This document shows, piece by piece, positions 41,509 to 48,836 of a stretch of 64,000 bases of DNA. The stretch spans positions 62,001 to 126,000 of the forward strand of contig NZ_RHHQ01000019.1 of assembly GCF_003710825.1 (NCBI RefSeq), written 5' to 3'. Positions within the stretch are counted from its first letter, which is position 1. Every line of letters begins with the position of its first letter. The notes beneath the pieces are model-generated. The model searched no databases. It was not told where the DNA came from and saw only the letters and a program-made list of their open reading frames with translations. The position numbers and the translations under genes were made by a program. The stretch is from Brevibacillus fluminis (GTDB taxonomy: Bacteria; Bacillota; Bacilli; Brevibacillales; Brevibacillaceae).

Positions 41509-41541
41509 ATAGATCACATTCATGATAAGGGAGGTCTCACT

Positions 41542-42987
41542 ATGCTGGCTTTTTTGCAAAAGATTGGTAAAGCGTTGATGCTACCAGTCGCAACGCTACC
41601 GGCCGCATCCTTGCTTTTGCGTTTCGGTGCGATTGACTACGTCAAGGAGTTTCACTTCGGTGATTCGTTTGGCGGCTTTTTGAATCAATACGTGGCACCT
41701 TTTTTGGCGGCAGGCGGAAGTGCAATCTTTGATAATTTACCTTTAATTTTTGCTGTCGGTGTCGCGATTGGATTTGCCGGAGATGCAGTTGCTGCGTTGG
41801 CGGCGGTTATTGCTTATCAAGTACTGACCTCTGTGCAGGCGAAAGTACCTGCCGCGTTTGGCTTTATTCCGGATGAGTTGAAACTGAATATGGGTGTGCT
41901 TGGCGGTATTCTCGCAGGTGGGATGGCTGCATACTTCTATAAGAAATACCATGATATCAAGCTGCCGGATTGGCTAGGCTTTTTCAGTGGAAAACGCTTT
42001 GTCCCGATCGTGACTTCGCTTAGCATGGTTATCATCTCTTTGCTGGTTGGTCTGGTTTGGGGACCAATCCAAGAAGCGCTCGATACATTCGGTAACTGGA
42101 TCGTCAGCTTGGGTGCCGTCGGTTCTGGTTTGTTCATGTTCTTTAACCGCTTGCTGATCCCATTTGGTTTGCACCATGTGCTCAATACCATCGCTTGGTT
42201 CCAGATCGGCGATTACACAGATGCAGCGGGTAAAGTGGTTCACGGTGACCTGACTCGGTTCTTCGCCGGTGACAAGACGGCAGGTATGTTCATGACAGGC
42301 TTCTTCCCGATTATGATGTTTGCTTTGCCTGGTGCAGCGCTCGCTATCATTCATACCGCAAAACCAGAAAAACGCGCAGCGATTTCCGCCATCTTCATGG
42401 GTACGGCACTGGCATCCTTCCTCACAGGGATAACTGAGCCGATCGAATTCGCCTTCATGTTCCTGGCTCCAATGCTGTATGTGGTCCATGCGATTTTGAC
42501 CGGTTTGGCTGGCTTTATTACAACCTCGATGGGCATCAAGCTAGGCTTTGGTTTCTCGGCTGGTCTCATTGACTATGCGGTAAACTTCCCATTGGCAACC
42601 AATCCGTGGATGATGATCCCGGTCGGCCTTGCGTTCGCGGTTGTGTACTACTTCCTGTTCCGTATCTTGATCGTTAAGCTCAACCTGAAAACGCCAGGTC
42701 GCGAAGATGATGATGTGGAAGTAGCGGCAGTGAGCGGCGGCGGTTCGTCCACTATGCGTGACAAAGCGGTCAACGTGCTTTCCAATATCGGCGGCAAAGC
42801 CAATATCGTCGATGTGGATGCGTGCATCACGCGCCTTCGCCTGGTTGTCAAAGACGAGAAGCTGGTTAATGACAAGGGGCTAAAAGCACTGGGGGCAGCA
42901 GGTGTCATGCGCTTAGGCCAAGGCAGTGTCCAAGTCGTTTTCGGTACACAGTCCGAGCAACTGAAAGACGAGATCAAAAAGCTTTAA
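41542..42987 (+). CDS. nagP: PTS N-acetylglucosamine-type permease IICB
   Basis: A membrane permease that imports and phosphorylates its sugar. It is 481 aa. The IIC domain has about ten hydrophobic segments (residues 10-395) with LPIPFGLH-type and GITEPIEFAFMFLAP motifs, and NagE-like segments HDIKLPDWLGFF and AWFQIGDYTDAAG. The IIB domain at the C-terminus carries the phosphorylated Cys428 (DVDACITRLRL). There is no IIA domain; EIIA is encoded at 36975. Neighbouring nagA and nagB support GlcNAc rather than glucose. GGGAGGT precedes the ATG. Confidence 0.9.
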   Translation: MLAFLQKIGKALMLPVATLPAASLLLRFGAIDYVKEFHFGDSFGGFLNQYVAPFLAAGGSAIFDNLPLIFAVGVAIGFAGDAVAALAAVIAYQVLTSVQAKVPAAFGFIPDELKLNMGVLGGILAGGMAAYFYKKYHDIKLPDWLGFFSGKRFVPIVTSLSMVIISLLVGLVWGPIQEALDTFGNWIVSLGAVGSGLFMFFNRLLIPFGLHHVLNTIAWFQIGDYTDAAGKVVHGDLTRFFAGDKTAGMFMTGFFPIMMFALPGAALAIIHTAKPEKRAAISAIFMGTALASFLTGITEPIEFAFMFLAPMLYVVHAILTGLAGFITTSMGIKLGFGFSAGLIDYAVNFPLATNPWMMIPVGLAFAVVYYFLFRILIVKLNLKTPGREDDDVEVAAVSGGGSSTMRDKAVNVLSNIGGKANIVDVDACITRLRLVVKDEKLVNDKGLKALGAAGVMRLGQGSVQVVFGTQSEQLKDEIKKL

Positions 42988-43001
42988 AGCCTCCATACCA
43001 A

Positions 43002-43031
43002 CAAGGGGCCGTGGCACATCACGGCTCCTTG
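43002..43031 (+). terminator. Hairpin after the permease gene
   Basis: CAAGGGGCCGTG (43002-43013) pairs with CACGGCTCCTTG (43020-43031, one G-U). The tail ATTCCAATTTTT is only partly T-rich; it may attenuate expression of the next gene. Confidence 0.65.
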
Positions 43032-43065
43032 ATTCCAATTTTTATAAAAAAGGGGAGTAAATGTA

Positions 43066-43983
43066 ATGAAAAGGTTGCTGGATTGCCGCGCGTCGGATTT
43101 TCGCCAAATGATGGGAAACGAATTGAAGCAATCGATCAAGGCAGCGGAAGGCAGGACGTTGATCGCCGAAATTATTTGTGAAGGAATGGCGTTGTATCCC
43201 GATGTGACAAATGCAGAAATGGCCGCAGCGTTCGGTGCTGATCTGCTTTTGCTCAACTTTTTCGATGTGTTTCACCCGCAGATTACCGGACTCGGACCTA
43301 CAGAGGACGGCGACATCATCGGTCAGCTGAAGCGATATACGGGGCGTCCGATCGGGCTCAATCTGGAGCCGGTTGACCCGAACGCGTCGCAGGTGGAACA
43401 ACTGATCGAACTGCCGGTCGGCAGGCTTGCTACAGAAGAGACGTTTCAAAAGGCGAAGGAACTGGGCTTTGATTTTGTCTGCCTGACCGGAAATCCGAAA
43501 ACAGGCGTGACGAATAGCCAAATTACGCAAGCCATCGCCAAAGCGCGCGAGATCATGGGAGAAGACATGCTGATCATTGCTGGGAAAATGCACGGCGCAG
43601 GCGTGGAAGGCGAAGCGGGCGAGGAGATTGTAAGCGAGAAGGAGATTCAGAATTTTGTTGAAGCGGGCGCGGATGTCATCTTGCTGCCGGCGCCTGGAAC
43701 CATTCCGGGAATTACCGTAGAAAGCTGCAAAAAGCTGGTGAATCTCGTACGCAAAGCCGGCGCGCTCAGCCTGCTTGCCATCGGCACCAGCCAGGAAGGC
43801 GCTGATGAAGCGACGGTGCGGCAAATCGCTTTGTTCAGTAAAATGGCAGGAGCCGATCTGTACCACATCGGTGATGCTGGCATAAGCGGCATCGCCTTGC
43901 CGGAAAACATCATGCAATACTCGATCGTTTTGCGCGGCAAACGCCACACCTACATAAGAATGGCCGCATCGGTTAATCGATGA
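43066..43983 (+). CDS. DUF7916-type protein (PEP-mutase/TIM-barrel-like), function unknown
   Basis: A 305-aa soluble protein with an alternating beta/alpha pattern that suggests a TIM barrel (GADLLLLNFFDVF, GLNLEPVDPN, DFVCLTGNPKTGV, IIAGKMHGAG, ADVILLPAPGTIPG). I recall this family as the neighbour of sugar PTS genes, but no reaction is established. The start ATG has AAAGGGGAG upstream. A role in sugar-phosphate or amino-sugar catabolism is inferred only from its place at the end of the nag/pts operon. The family name is given from memory and is less certain than the gene itself. Confidence 0.7.
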   Translation: MKRLLDCRASDFRQMMGNELKQSIKAAEGRTLIAEIICEGMALYPDVTNAEMAAAFGADLLLLNFFDVFHPQITGLGPTEDGDIIGQLKRYTGRPIGLNLEPVDPNASQVEQLIELPVGRLATEETFQKAKELGFDFVCLTGNPKTGVTNSQITQAIAKAREIMGEDMLIIAGKMHGAGVEGEAGEEIVSEKEIQNFVEAGADVILLPAPGTIPGITVESCKKLVNLVRKAGALSLLAIGTSQEGADEATVRQIALFSKMAGADLYHIGDAGISGIALPENIMQYSIVLRGKRHTYIRMAASVNR

Positions 43984-43997
43984 TGTCACGCATATTA

Positions 43998-44040
43998 GAA
44001 AGCCCGGCTTCGCCAAGCTTTTGGCTTAAGCCGCGGTTGC
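43998..44040 (-). repeat. Dispersed palindromic repeat, copy 2
   Basis: The reverse complement of this 43-bp stretch matches 13046-13088 at 38 of 43 positions. It can fold, with CGGCTT pairing with AAGCCG and CCAA with TTGG. It lies between the DUF7916 gene and the bidirectional terminator. Confidence 0.75.
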
Positions 44041-44047
44041 ACCACAA

Positions 44048-44086
44048 AAAAACCTCTTCAGGCAGCAGTTGCTTGAAGAGGTTTTT
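44048..44086. terminator. Bidirectional terminator between convergent operons
   Basis: AAAAACCTCTTCA (44048-44060) and TGAAGAGGTTTTT (44074-44086) form a perfect 13-bp stem, with A and T tracts on each side serving both the nag/pts operon and the minus-strand psp operon. Confidence 0.9.
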
Positions 44087-44098
44087 GGTTGTTTTGCG

Positions 44099-44869
44099 CT
44101 ATCTTCGCCTCTTCAAGCTGCCAAAGCCTTTCGATGTTTTCGGGGGTGAATTGCTCTTTGGCCGCGAAAAAATCGAGGAGCCTGATTTGCTTGAGGAGGA
44201 GCTGGAATAGGAACTATCCGACGAATTGCGGATGATCTTTCCGCTGCTAGATGACGAGTCGCTCTTTTTAAAAAGACTGCCGCTGCTCGATTTGGACGAG
44301 GTATCCGCAGAGGAGCTGCGCTTGATGATTGAGCCGCTGCCCGATGTCGTGATTGGCGGTGCCGCTTTTTTCTCCTGCTTCGTTGGCGTATGGTATACGA
44401 CCGTTGGTTTGTACGTGTCTCTGCTGCCATAGCCGCGATAATTGCCGGCGTAGCTTTTCGCCAGATCGAACAACCCGTTGATCACCGTGGCGGTGATGTA
44501 TCCTTGCAAAAAGGACGAACTGTAATTTTGCTGAACAAACTTTTGGTTGTCGACTTCAATGAGCGTGTCTTCTGGTTTCTTGGGGTCTTTTTGCAGGTGG
44601 TACCATTCATCCGAATAGACCAGGAACATGTGATCATTGTCTTCTTTGGAGATTTCCTTCGGTGTTTTCTGATCCGCCAGTTCTTTGGCGACCACGGGGA
44701 CGGTTTTGTTCTCGGCGCGATAGACGCGGGAGGTTTCGCCGCCCTTATCGACGACGGATTCAAGCGGGTACGTGGAGCTGACCGATTGTCCGCCGCAGCC
44801 TGCCAGAACAGTTACCGCCAGCGAGACAACCAGCGCCGCTTTCATCCCTTTTAACAGCCGTTTCCACAT
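44099..44869 (-). CDS. DUF4247 lipoprotein with Ser-rich tail
   Basis: A 256-aa exported lipoprotein with lipobox VLAGC (Cys near residue 25). A globular DUF4247-type part (about 30-150, with YPLESVVDKGG and FLQGYITATVINGLFDLAKS) is followed by a ~100-residue low-complexity tail rich in Ser and Lys ending in basic KRRR. Last gene of the pspA operon. Its function is unknown; a cell-envelope stress role is inferred from context. Confidence 0.75.
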   Translation of the reverse strand: MWKRLLKGMKAALVVSLAVTVLAGCGGQSVSSTYPLESVVDKGGETSRVYRAENKTVPVVAKELADQKTPKEISKEDNDHMFLVYSDEWYHLQKDPKKPEDTLIEVDNQKFVQQNYSSSFLQGYITATVINGLFDLAKSYAGNYRGYGSRDTYKPTVVYHTPTKQEKKAAPPITTSGSGSIIKRSSSADTSSKSSSGSLFKKSDSSSSSGKIIRNSSDSSYSSSSSSKSGSSIFSRPKSNSPPKTSKGFGSLKRRR

Positions 44870-44884
44870 AAACGAAATCCCCCC

Positions 44885-45391
44885 CTAAGTTCCGCGCAAC
44901 ACTTGCACGTCGGCAGGGAGCACGAACTCTCCTTCATACAGCATAAACCGACCATCTTGCCATTCAATCCGCAACAGCTTGCGATTATCCGACTGGAATT
45001 GCCAGACGTACTGCTCGCCTGCGGCAGAGAATGGGGCTTTTCCGACAGTCGTTACATTGCCTGAGAACTGCTCCTCAAGGTGGTACATGACATCATCCAT
45101 TTCGATGGTTGTCGGCACTTCGTCAGGCGAATCCAGGCGGCCATCGATGGGCGAATACAAGTGATAAATCGTACGCTCCCGGTCCTCGATATTCAGATAA
45201 CGGATGGTATTGCCGTCCTGCAAGGTCAGCACGACCGCTTTGCGCTGAAAATTGCGGACATTCCCGATCACCTGGTACGTGACGAGGGAGACCTCGACCA
45301 CGTCGCCCACGCCAACGGTCAGGATGCTTTTCTCTGGCTTCGGGGGCTCGGGTGTTTTAAATATATTTTTCACTCGTTCAAACAAGCTCAT
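44885..45391 (-). CDS. DUF4178 protein
   Basis: A 168-aa soluble, beta-rich protein (GVGDVVEVSLVTYQVIGNVR, WQFQSDNRKLLRIEWQDG) of the DUF4178 family, often found with PspA and DUF350. It has no membrane segment or signal. CAGGAGG lies upstream of the start on the minus strand. It lies 15 bases before the DUF4247 gene. Its function is unknown. Confidence 0.75.
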   Translation of the reverse strand: MSLFERVKNIFKTPEPPKPEKSILTVGVGDVVEVSLVTYQVIGNVRNFQRKAVVLTLQDGNTIRYLNIEDRERTIYHLYSPIDGRLDSPDEVPTTIEMDDVMYHLEEQFSGNVTTVGKAPFSAAGEQYVWQFQSDNRKLLRIEWQDGRFMLYEGEFVLPADVQVLRGT

Positions 45392-45412
45392 TGCATGGCC
45401 TCCTGTCTCTAC

Positions 45413-45829
45413 CTACAAGCTCAAGCTCGATGTGATTACCAAGGCACCGGTGATATGCAGCGAGCCGGCAACAAGGGCATGCGCCACCTTCCCGTTTTGC
45501 GTGCCTTCATCCAGATCAAGTCCCGCGATGTTTTTCAATAAGAGCGTCACCAGCTTCTCCAAGATAAACAAGATGATGAAGGAAGCGACGGATACGAACA
45601 ATGCGGTCCACAAATCGCTGGAGACGGCTAATGATTGCGCCAAGATATAACCTTGCGCGTATAATTTCATGACAAAACGGGTTGTTACTGCGGTATTTCC
45701 TCGCTTGATTTCATCCAAATCTTTGTACTTGGTAAAAAAAGAATCAATCCACATGAGAATAAAAAGAAGCACTGCTCCGCATGCAGTCCATACGAGCATT
45801 CTCAACAAATCAATACCCAACAATCGCAT
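45413..45829 (-). CDS. DUF350 membrane protein
   Basis: A 138-aa membrane protein with about four hydrophobic segments (MLVWTACGAVLLFILMWID near residue 12, TALFVSVASFIILFILEK near residue 75, ALVAGSLHITGALVI at the end), typical of DUF350. AAGGAGTG precedes the start. It is the second gene of the pspA operon. The family is linked to envelope stress but has no defined activity. Confidence 0.78.
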   Translation of the reverse strand: MRLLGIDLLRMLVWTACGAVLLFILMWIDSFFTKYKDLDEIKRGNTAVTTRFVMKLYAQGYILAQSLAVSSDLWTALFVSVASFIILFILEKLVTLLLKNIAGLDLDEGTQNGKVAHALVAGSLHITGALVITSSLSL

Positions 45830-45872
45830 TCACTCCTTTCTTTGAAAAGAAAAGGGGAACCGCCGCAGCGGT

Positions 45873-46538
45873 TTACCCCTCGTATTTTTTCATCAAGGCT
45901 GCAAGTTCATCTTCCACTTGCTTGTCTTTGCTGAGCGATGCGATTTCGTCATCCAGCGATTTTTCCTTTTTGTAAACTTCGCCGCTTGCTTCTGCCTCGG
46001 CTTCGAGCTGAAGCGCCTTTTCTTCCATACGCTTGAGACCGGCCATAGCCGAATCGTTGCTGAAGCCCGACATGGTTTGGTTGATTTTCTTTTGCGCTTT
46101 CGCTGCATTTACACGAGCAGCAAGTGTTTCGCGTTTGTTTTTCAGCTCGGAGATTTGCTTGCGCATTTCCTCCAGTTTTTCTCTCAGGTTGTCAGCAGCC
46201 AATTTGTTCTGTTCGTAGCTTGCTTTGTACTCGGCAGCTTTGCTGGCAGCGGTCTTCTTCTCTTCCAGAGCGCGGCGAGCCAGATCGATGTTTTGCGCTT
46301 GTGCGGCGATGTGAGCCTGCTCTTCACGCTTCGCAACCAATGCTTCCTGCTCTTCGTACAGCTGCTTGAATTTTTTCTCCAGTGCGATTTGTGCTGCTAC
46401 CGCTTTTTCCGCTTCTTCCAGGTCATCCTGCATGTCGCGCAAATACTGATCCGTCAATTTCACCGGATCTTCTGCTTTTTCGATCAGGGAATACAGATTG
46501 GACATGGTTAGATCACGCAAACGTTTAAAGATAGACAT
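45873..46538 (-). CDS. pspA: PspA/IM30 phage-shock protein
   Basis: A 221-aa ESCRT-III-like protein that coats and protects stressed membranes. Nearly the whole sequence is helical coiled coil (EEAEKAVAAQIALEKKFKQL, LREKLEEMRKQISELKNKRE), starting with the amphipathic MSIFKRLRDLTMSNL. I chose 46538 because AAGGAGGG lies about 9 bases before it; the frame starts three codons earlier. It is the first gene of a four-gene operon behind a sigma-W-like promoter, as in the B. subtilis ydjFGHI operon. Confidence 0.93.
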   Translation of the reverse strand: MSIFKRLRDLTMSNLYSLIEKAEDPVKLTDQYLRDMQDDLEEAEKAVAAQIALEKKFKQLYEEQEALVAKREEQAHIAAQAQNIDLARRALEEKKTAASKAAEYKASYEQNKLAADNLREKLEEMRKQISELKNKRETLAARVNAAKAQKKINQTMSGFSNDSAMAGLKRMEEKALQLEAEAEASGEVYKKEKSLDDEIASLSKDKQVEDELAALMKKYEG

Positions 46539-46583
46539 ATCGAGCACCCTCCTTGTGGTGGTTACCTGCTTTTATCATTGTAA

Positions 46584-46609
46584 TACGTGGGGGCTAAAAA
46601 ATGGTTTCG
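46584..46609 (-). promoter_or_regulatory. Sigma-W-type promoter for pspA operon
   Basis: Reading the minus strand, CGAAAC (46609-46604), a 16-base gap and CGTA (46587-46584) match the sigma-W consensus TGAAAC-N16-CGTA with one mismatch. B. subtilis pspA is a known sigma-W gene. Confidence 0.8.
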
Positions 46610-46685
46610 GAAATGCAAAGAATTTTTTTGTCCCAAAAGATGGAGATAAACTAGCGAAAAGACACGAAAGGGGAGGGGGATGCGT

Positions 46686-47423
46686 ATGAGCTTTCGCATG
46701 CCGGCCATTCATCCGATCCGGCTGGTCGGCGTCATGATTCTGGCTCTTGTTGTCGCTTATGGGGCGTATGTATACGTGAAGCCACAGCTGTTTGTGTACG
46801 CCAAGCTGAAAGCAGGAGTGGTGGTGGAGAGCGGCGCTTTTTTGCAGGCAAAAGATATCGAGGCTGTTTCCTTGCCTCTCAATCGGCTGTTCCCCGGCGA
46901 GACGGCGCCAATTGCGGGGCTGCTTCCGTATTCGAAAGCATCGGCTTTTTTGGCGATGCCTGTCGTTCGCCGACTGAGTGGGGAGACGCCGCTCATGGAG
47001 AGCGATTTTGCGATAAGCGGAGATGGCAGTGCAGCGCTTGGGGAAGGGATGACAGGGATGAGCATCCCGGTCGATAACATCGTTGGCATCTCGCCGCAGC
47101 TGATGGTTGGTGACAAGGTCCACCTGTACGCCTCGTTCGAGGATGAGGAGGGGGCGCACAGCGGGCTATTGCTGCGTGAGATGCCGATCATCGCGCTGCA
47201 GCGGGAGTTCGAGACGGCGGAACCGCAGCTCAGCGGCGTGACAATCGCGCTGAAAGTTCAGGAAGCGGTTCTGCTTACACATGCGCTGCATTACGGGAAA
47301 ATTCATCTGGGGAGGGCATCGGCATTGGACAAAAAAGGGGCCGGAATTGGAGATGAGGTATTTGCAGCGGCGTTGATGCGGACGAAGAAGCGGTGGAGTG
47401 AAGGGGGAGACATAGCAAAATGA
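46686..47423 (+). CDS. CpaB/RcpC-like SAF-domain pilus protein (Tad locus 1)
   Basis: A 245-aa protein with one N-terminal membrane helix (about 10-32) and a SAF domain (KAGVVVESGAFLQAKDIEAV) followed by a CpaB-like region (GMTGMSIPVDNIVGISPQLMVGDKV). In Tad systems CpaB works at the cell surface in pilus assembly. The ATG at 46686 fits GGGAGGGGG about 6 bases upstream better than ATG 46680. The stop overlaps the next gene (ATGA). It is the first gene of a nine-gene locus. Confidence 0.85.
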   Translation: MSFRMPAIHPIRLVGVMILALVVAYGAYVYVKPQLFVYAKLKAGVVVESGAFLQAKDIEAVSLPLNRLFPGETAPIAGLLPYSKASAFLAMPVVRRLSGETPLMESDFAISGDGSAALGEGMTGMSIPVDNIVGISPQLMVGDKVHLYASFEDEEGAHSGLLLREMPIIALQREFETAEPQLSGVTIALKVQEAVLLTHALHYGKIHLGRASALDKKGAGIGDEVFAAALMRTKKRWSEGGDIAK

Positions 47424-48823
47424 TAAAAAAACGTTTGGTGCTGATCGATGAAGATGTGCTTGCCCTCACGGAATTGAAGCAGCGAATGATCGCCAGTCAA
47501 TTTTTATCGGTGATCGGCGAGGCGCATCAAATCGAAGACGTGTGGAAGGTGCTGCAAACGGAACAACCGGACCTGATTCTGGTCGGTAGCTTGCGCCAAG
47601 CGGAGATCGGGGTTCTGTGCCAGCAGATCCGATTCGTGTGCCCGCAAGTGACGGTCATTGCAACATGTTCTGCAAAAGAACTGCATTGGGAGCCGTTCTT
47701 GCGCAATTTGCAGATCTGGGTGTTGGCCAAACCGGTTCAGCCGGAACAAGTAGAGCTGCTTTCCATGCAACCGTCGCCTTCTTCCTATATGCAATCCGGT
47801 ATGGGGACGGGTGCGCCCCTCGTACCGATGCAATCTTCACCGTCTGCATTTGCAGTCGCTGAATCCCCGGTTGCGACACCTGCCTATCTAGCAAAAAAGG
47901 AAAAGCCAAAGCATTTGATCACGGTGTATGGGCCAAAAGGGGGTGTGGGCAAGACGTTTCTGTCTCGGGAATTGGCTGTGTATTTCCGGCAGGTACCGCA
48001 AAATGGGCGTCCACTGAAAGTGCTGGCGGTCGACTTCAACCTGGATTTGGGGACATTTGCGACTTCGCTGAATTTGCCGCGGACGCCCAATTTGTTCACA
48101 TGGGCGCAAGCGATCGATCAACAGATTGTGGCCATGATGCAGCGGGAAGGAATCGACAGCGAGACAGCAGGCCCGCAGGAATGGCAGGATTATGCCACCT
48201 CCCTTCGCTTGGGTGCCGATGAGGTCGAGCCATTCATTGTGGTGCACGAGCAGTCGGGCCTCCACATCCTGACTTCACCGCGAGAGATCAGGCAAAGCTT
48301 TGAGATCAAGGATTACCATTTGTATGTGATGCTCGAAACGCTGAAACAGAGCGATTACGATGTCATTCTGATCGATACGGCTCCGGATACATCGGATGCA
48401 ACGATTCAAGCACTGTTTTTTTCTCAACGGGTGGTTCTGGTGGGGACGCCCGTCGTGGATGCGATCGAAAACATCCAGCGCCTGCTCAAGCTTTTACGCG
48501 AAGCGGAATACCCCGAGGAACGCATTCAAGTATGCATCAATCGACTCCAACGCAAGGAAATGTTCACGCTCGAGGAGATTCGCGCGTATTTTCAGCTGCA
48601 TCCGGGGAAAACGATCTTTTCCATTCCAGATGACGATGAAGTGAAGCGGTCGATCAATGCAGGGATGCCGATTATGCTGGGTCAGCAACGGTCGGCGGCC
48701 AGGGATGCAATCGAGAAGCTGGCCAAATCAATCGTTACGATGGAGGATGAAACAGCGGCAAAAAAAACGGCTAAGCCGAAGGAAAAAGCGCGTTCTTCCA
48801 TGTGGAGTTGGCTGCGCAGATAA
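47420..48823 (+). CDS. CpaE-like pilus assembly ATPase
   Basis: A 467-aa protein. The N-terminal ~110 residues are a receiver-like fold that lacks the phosphoacceptor Asp (DLILVG where response regulators have an Asp), so it is a pseudo-receiver. A linker is followed by a MinD/ParA ATPase with the full deviant Walker A GPKGGVGKT (171-179) and IDTAPDTSDATIQA. The C-terminal tail is Lys-rich. CpaE helps place and run Tad pili. It overlaps its upstream neighbour by four bases. Confidence 0.88.
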   Translation: MIKKRLVLIDEDVLALTELKQRMIASQFLSVIGEAHQIEDVWKVLQTEQPDLILVGSLRQAEIGVLCQQIRFVCPQVTVIATCSAKELHWEPFLRNLQIWVLAKPVQPEQVELLSMQPSPSSYMQSGMGTGAPLVPMQSSPSAFAVAESPVATPAYLAKKEKPKHLITVYGPKGGVGKTFLSRELAVYFRQVPQNGRPLKVLAVDFNLDLGTFATSLNLPRTPNLFTWAQAIDQQIVAMMQREGIDSETAGPQEWQDYATSLRLGADEVEPFIVVHEQSGLHILTSPREIRQSFEIKDYHLYVMLETLKQSDYDVILIDTAPDTSDATIQALFFSQRVVLVGTPVVDAIENIQRLLKLLREAEYPEERIQVCINRLQRKEMFTLEEIRAYFQLHPGKTIFSIPDDDEVKRSINAGMPIMLGQQRSAARDAIEKLAKSIVTMEDETAAKKTAKPKEKARSSMWSWLRR

Positions 48824-48836
48824 AGGGGAGGTTTCC

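Noticed and set aside
44226..45650. Long plus-strand ORFs opposite the DUF4247/DUF4178/DUF350 genes
   Set aside because: They are antisense shadows of genes with ribosome sites, signal peptides and family features on the minus strand.
48657..48836. Upstream extension of CpaF from ATG 48657
   Set aside because: It lies wholly inside cpaE, has no ribosome site and encodes unlikely sequence; 48837 has GGGGAGGT upstream.
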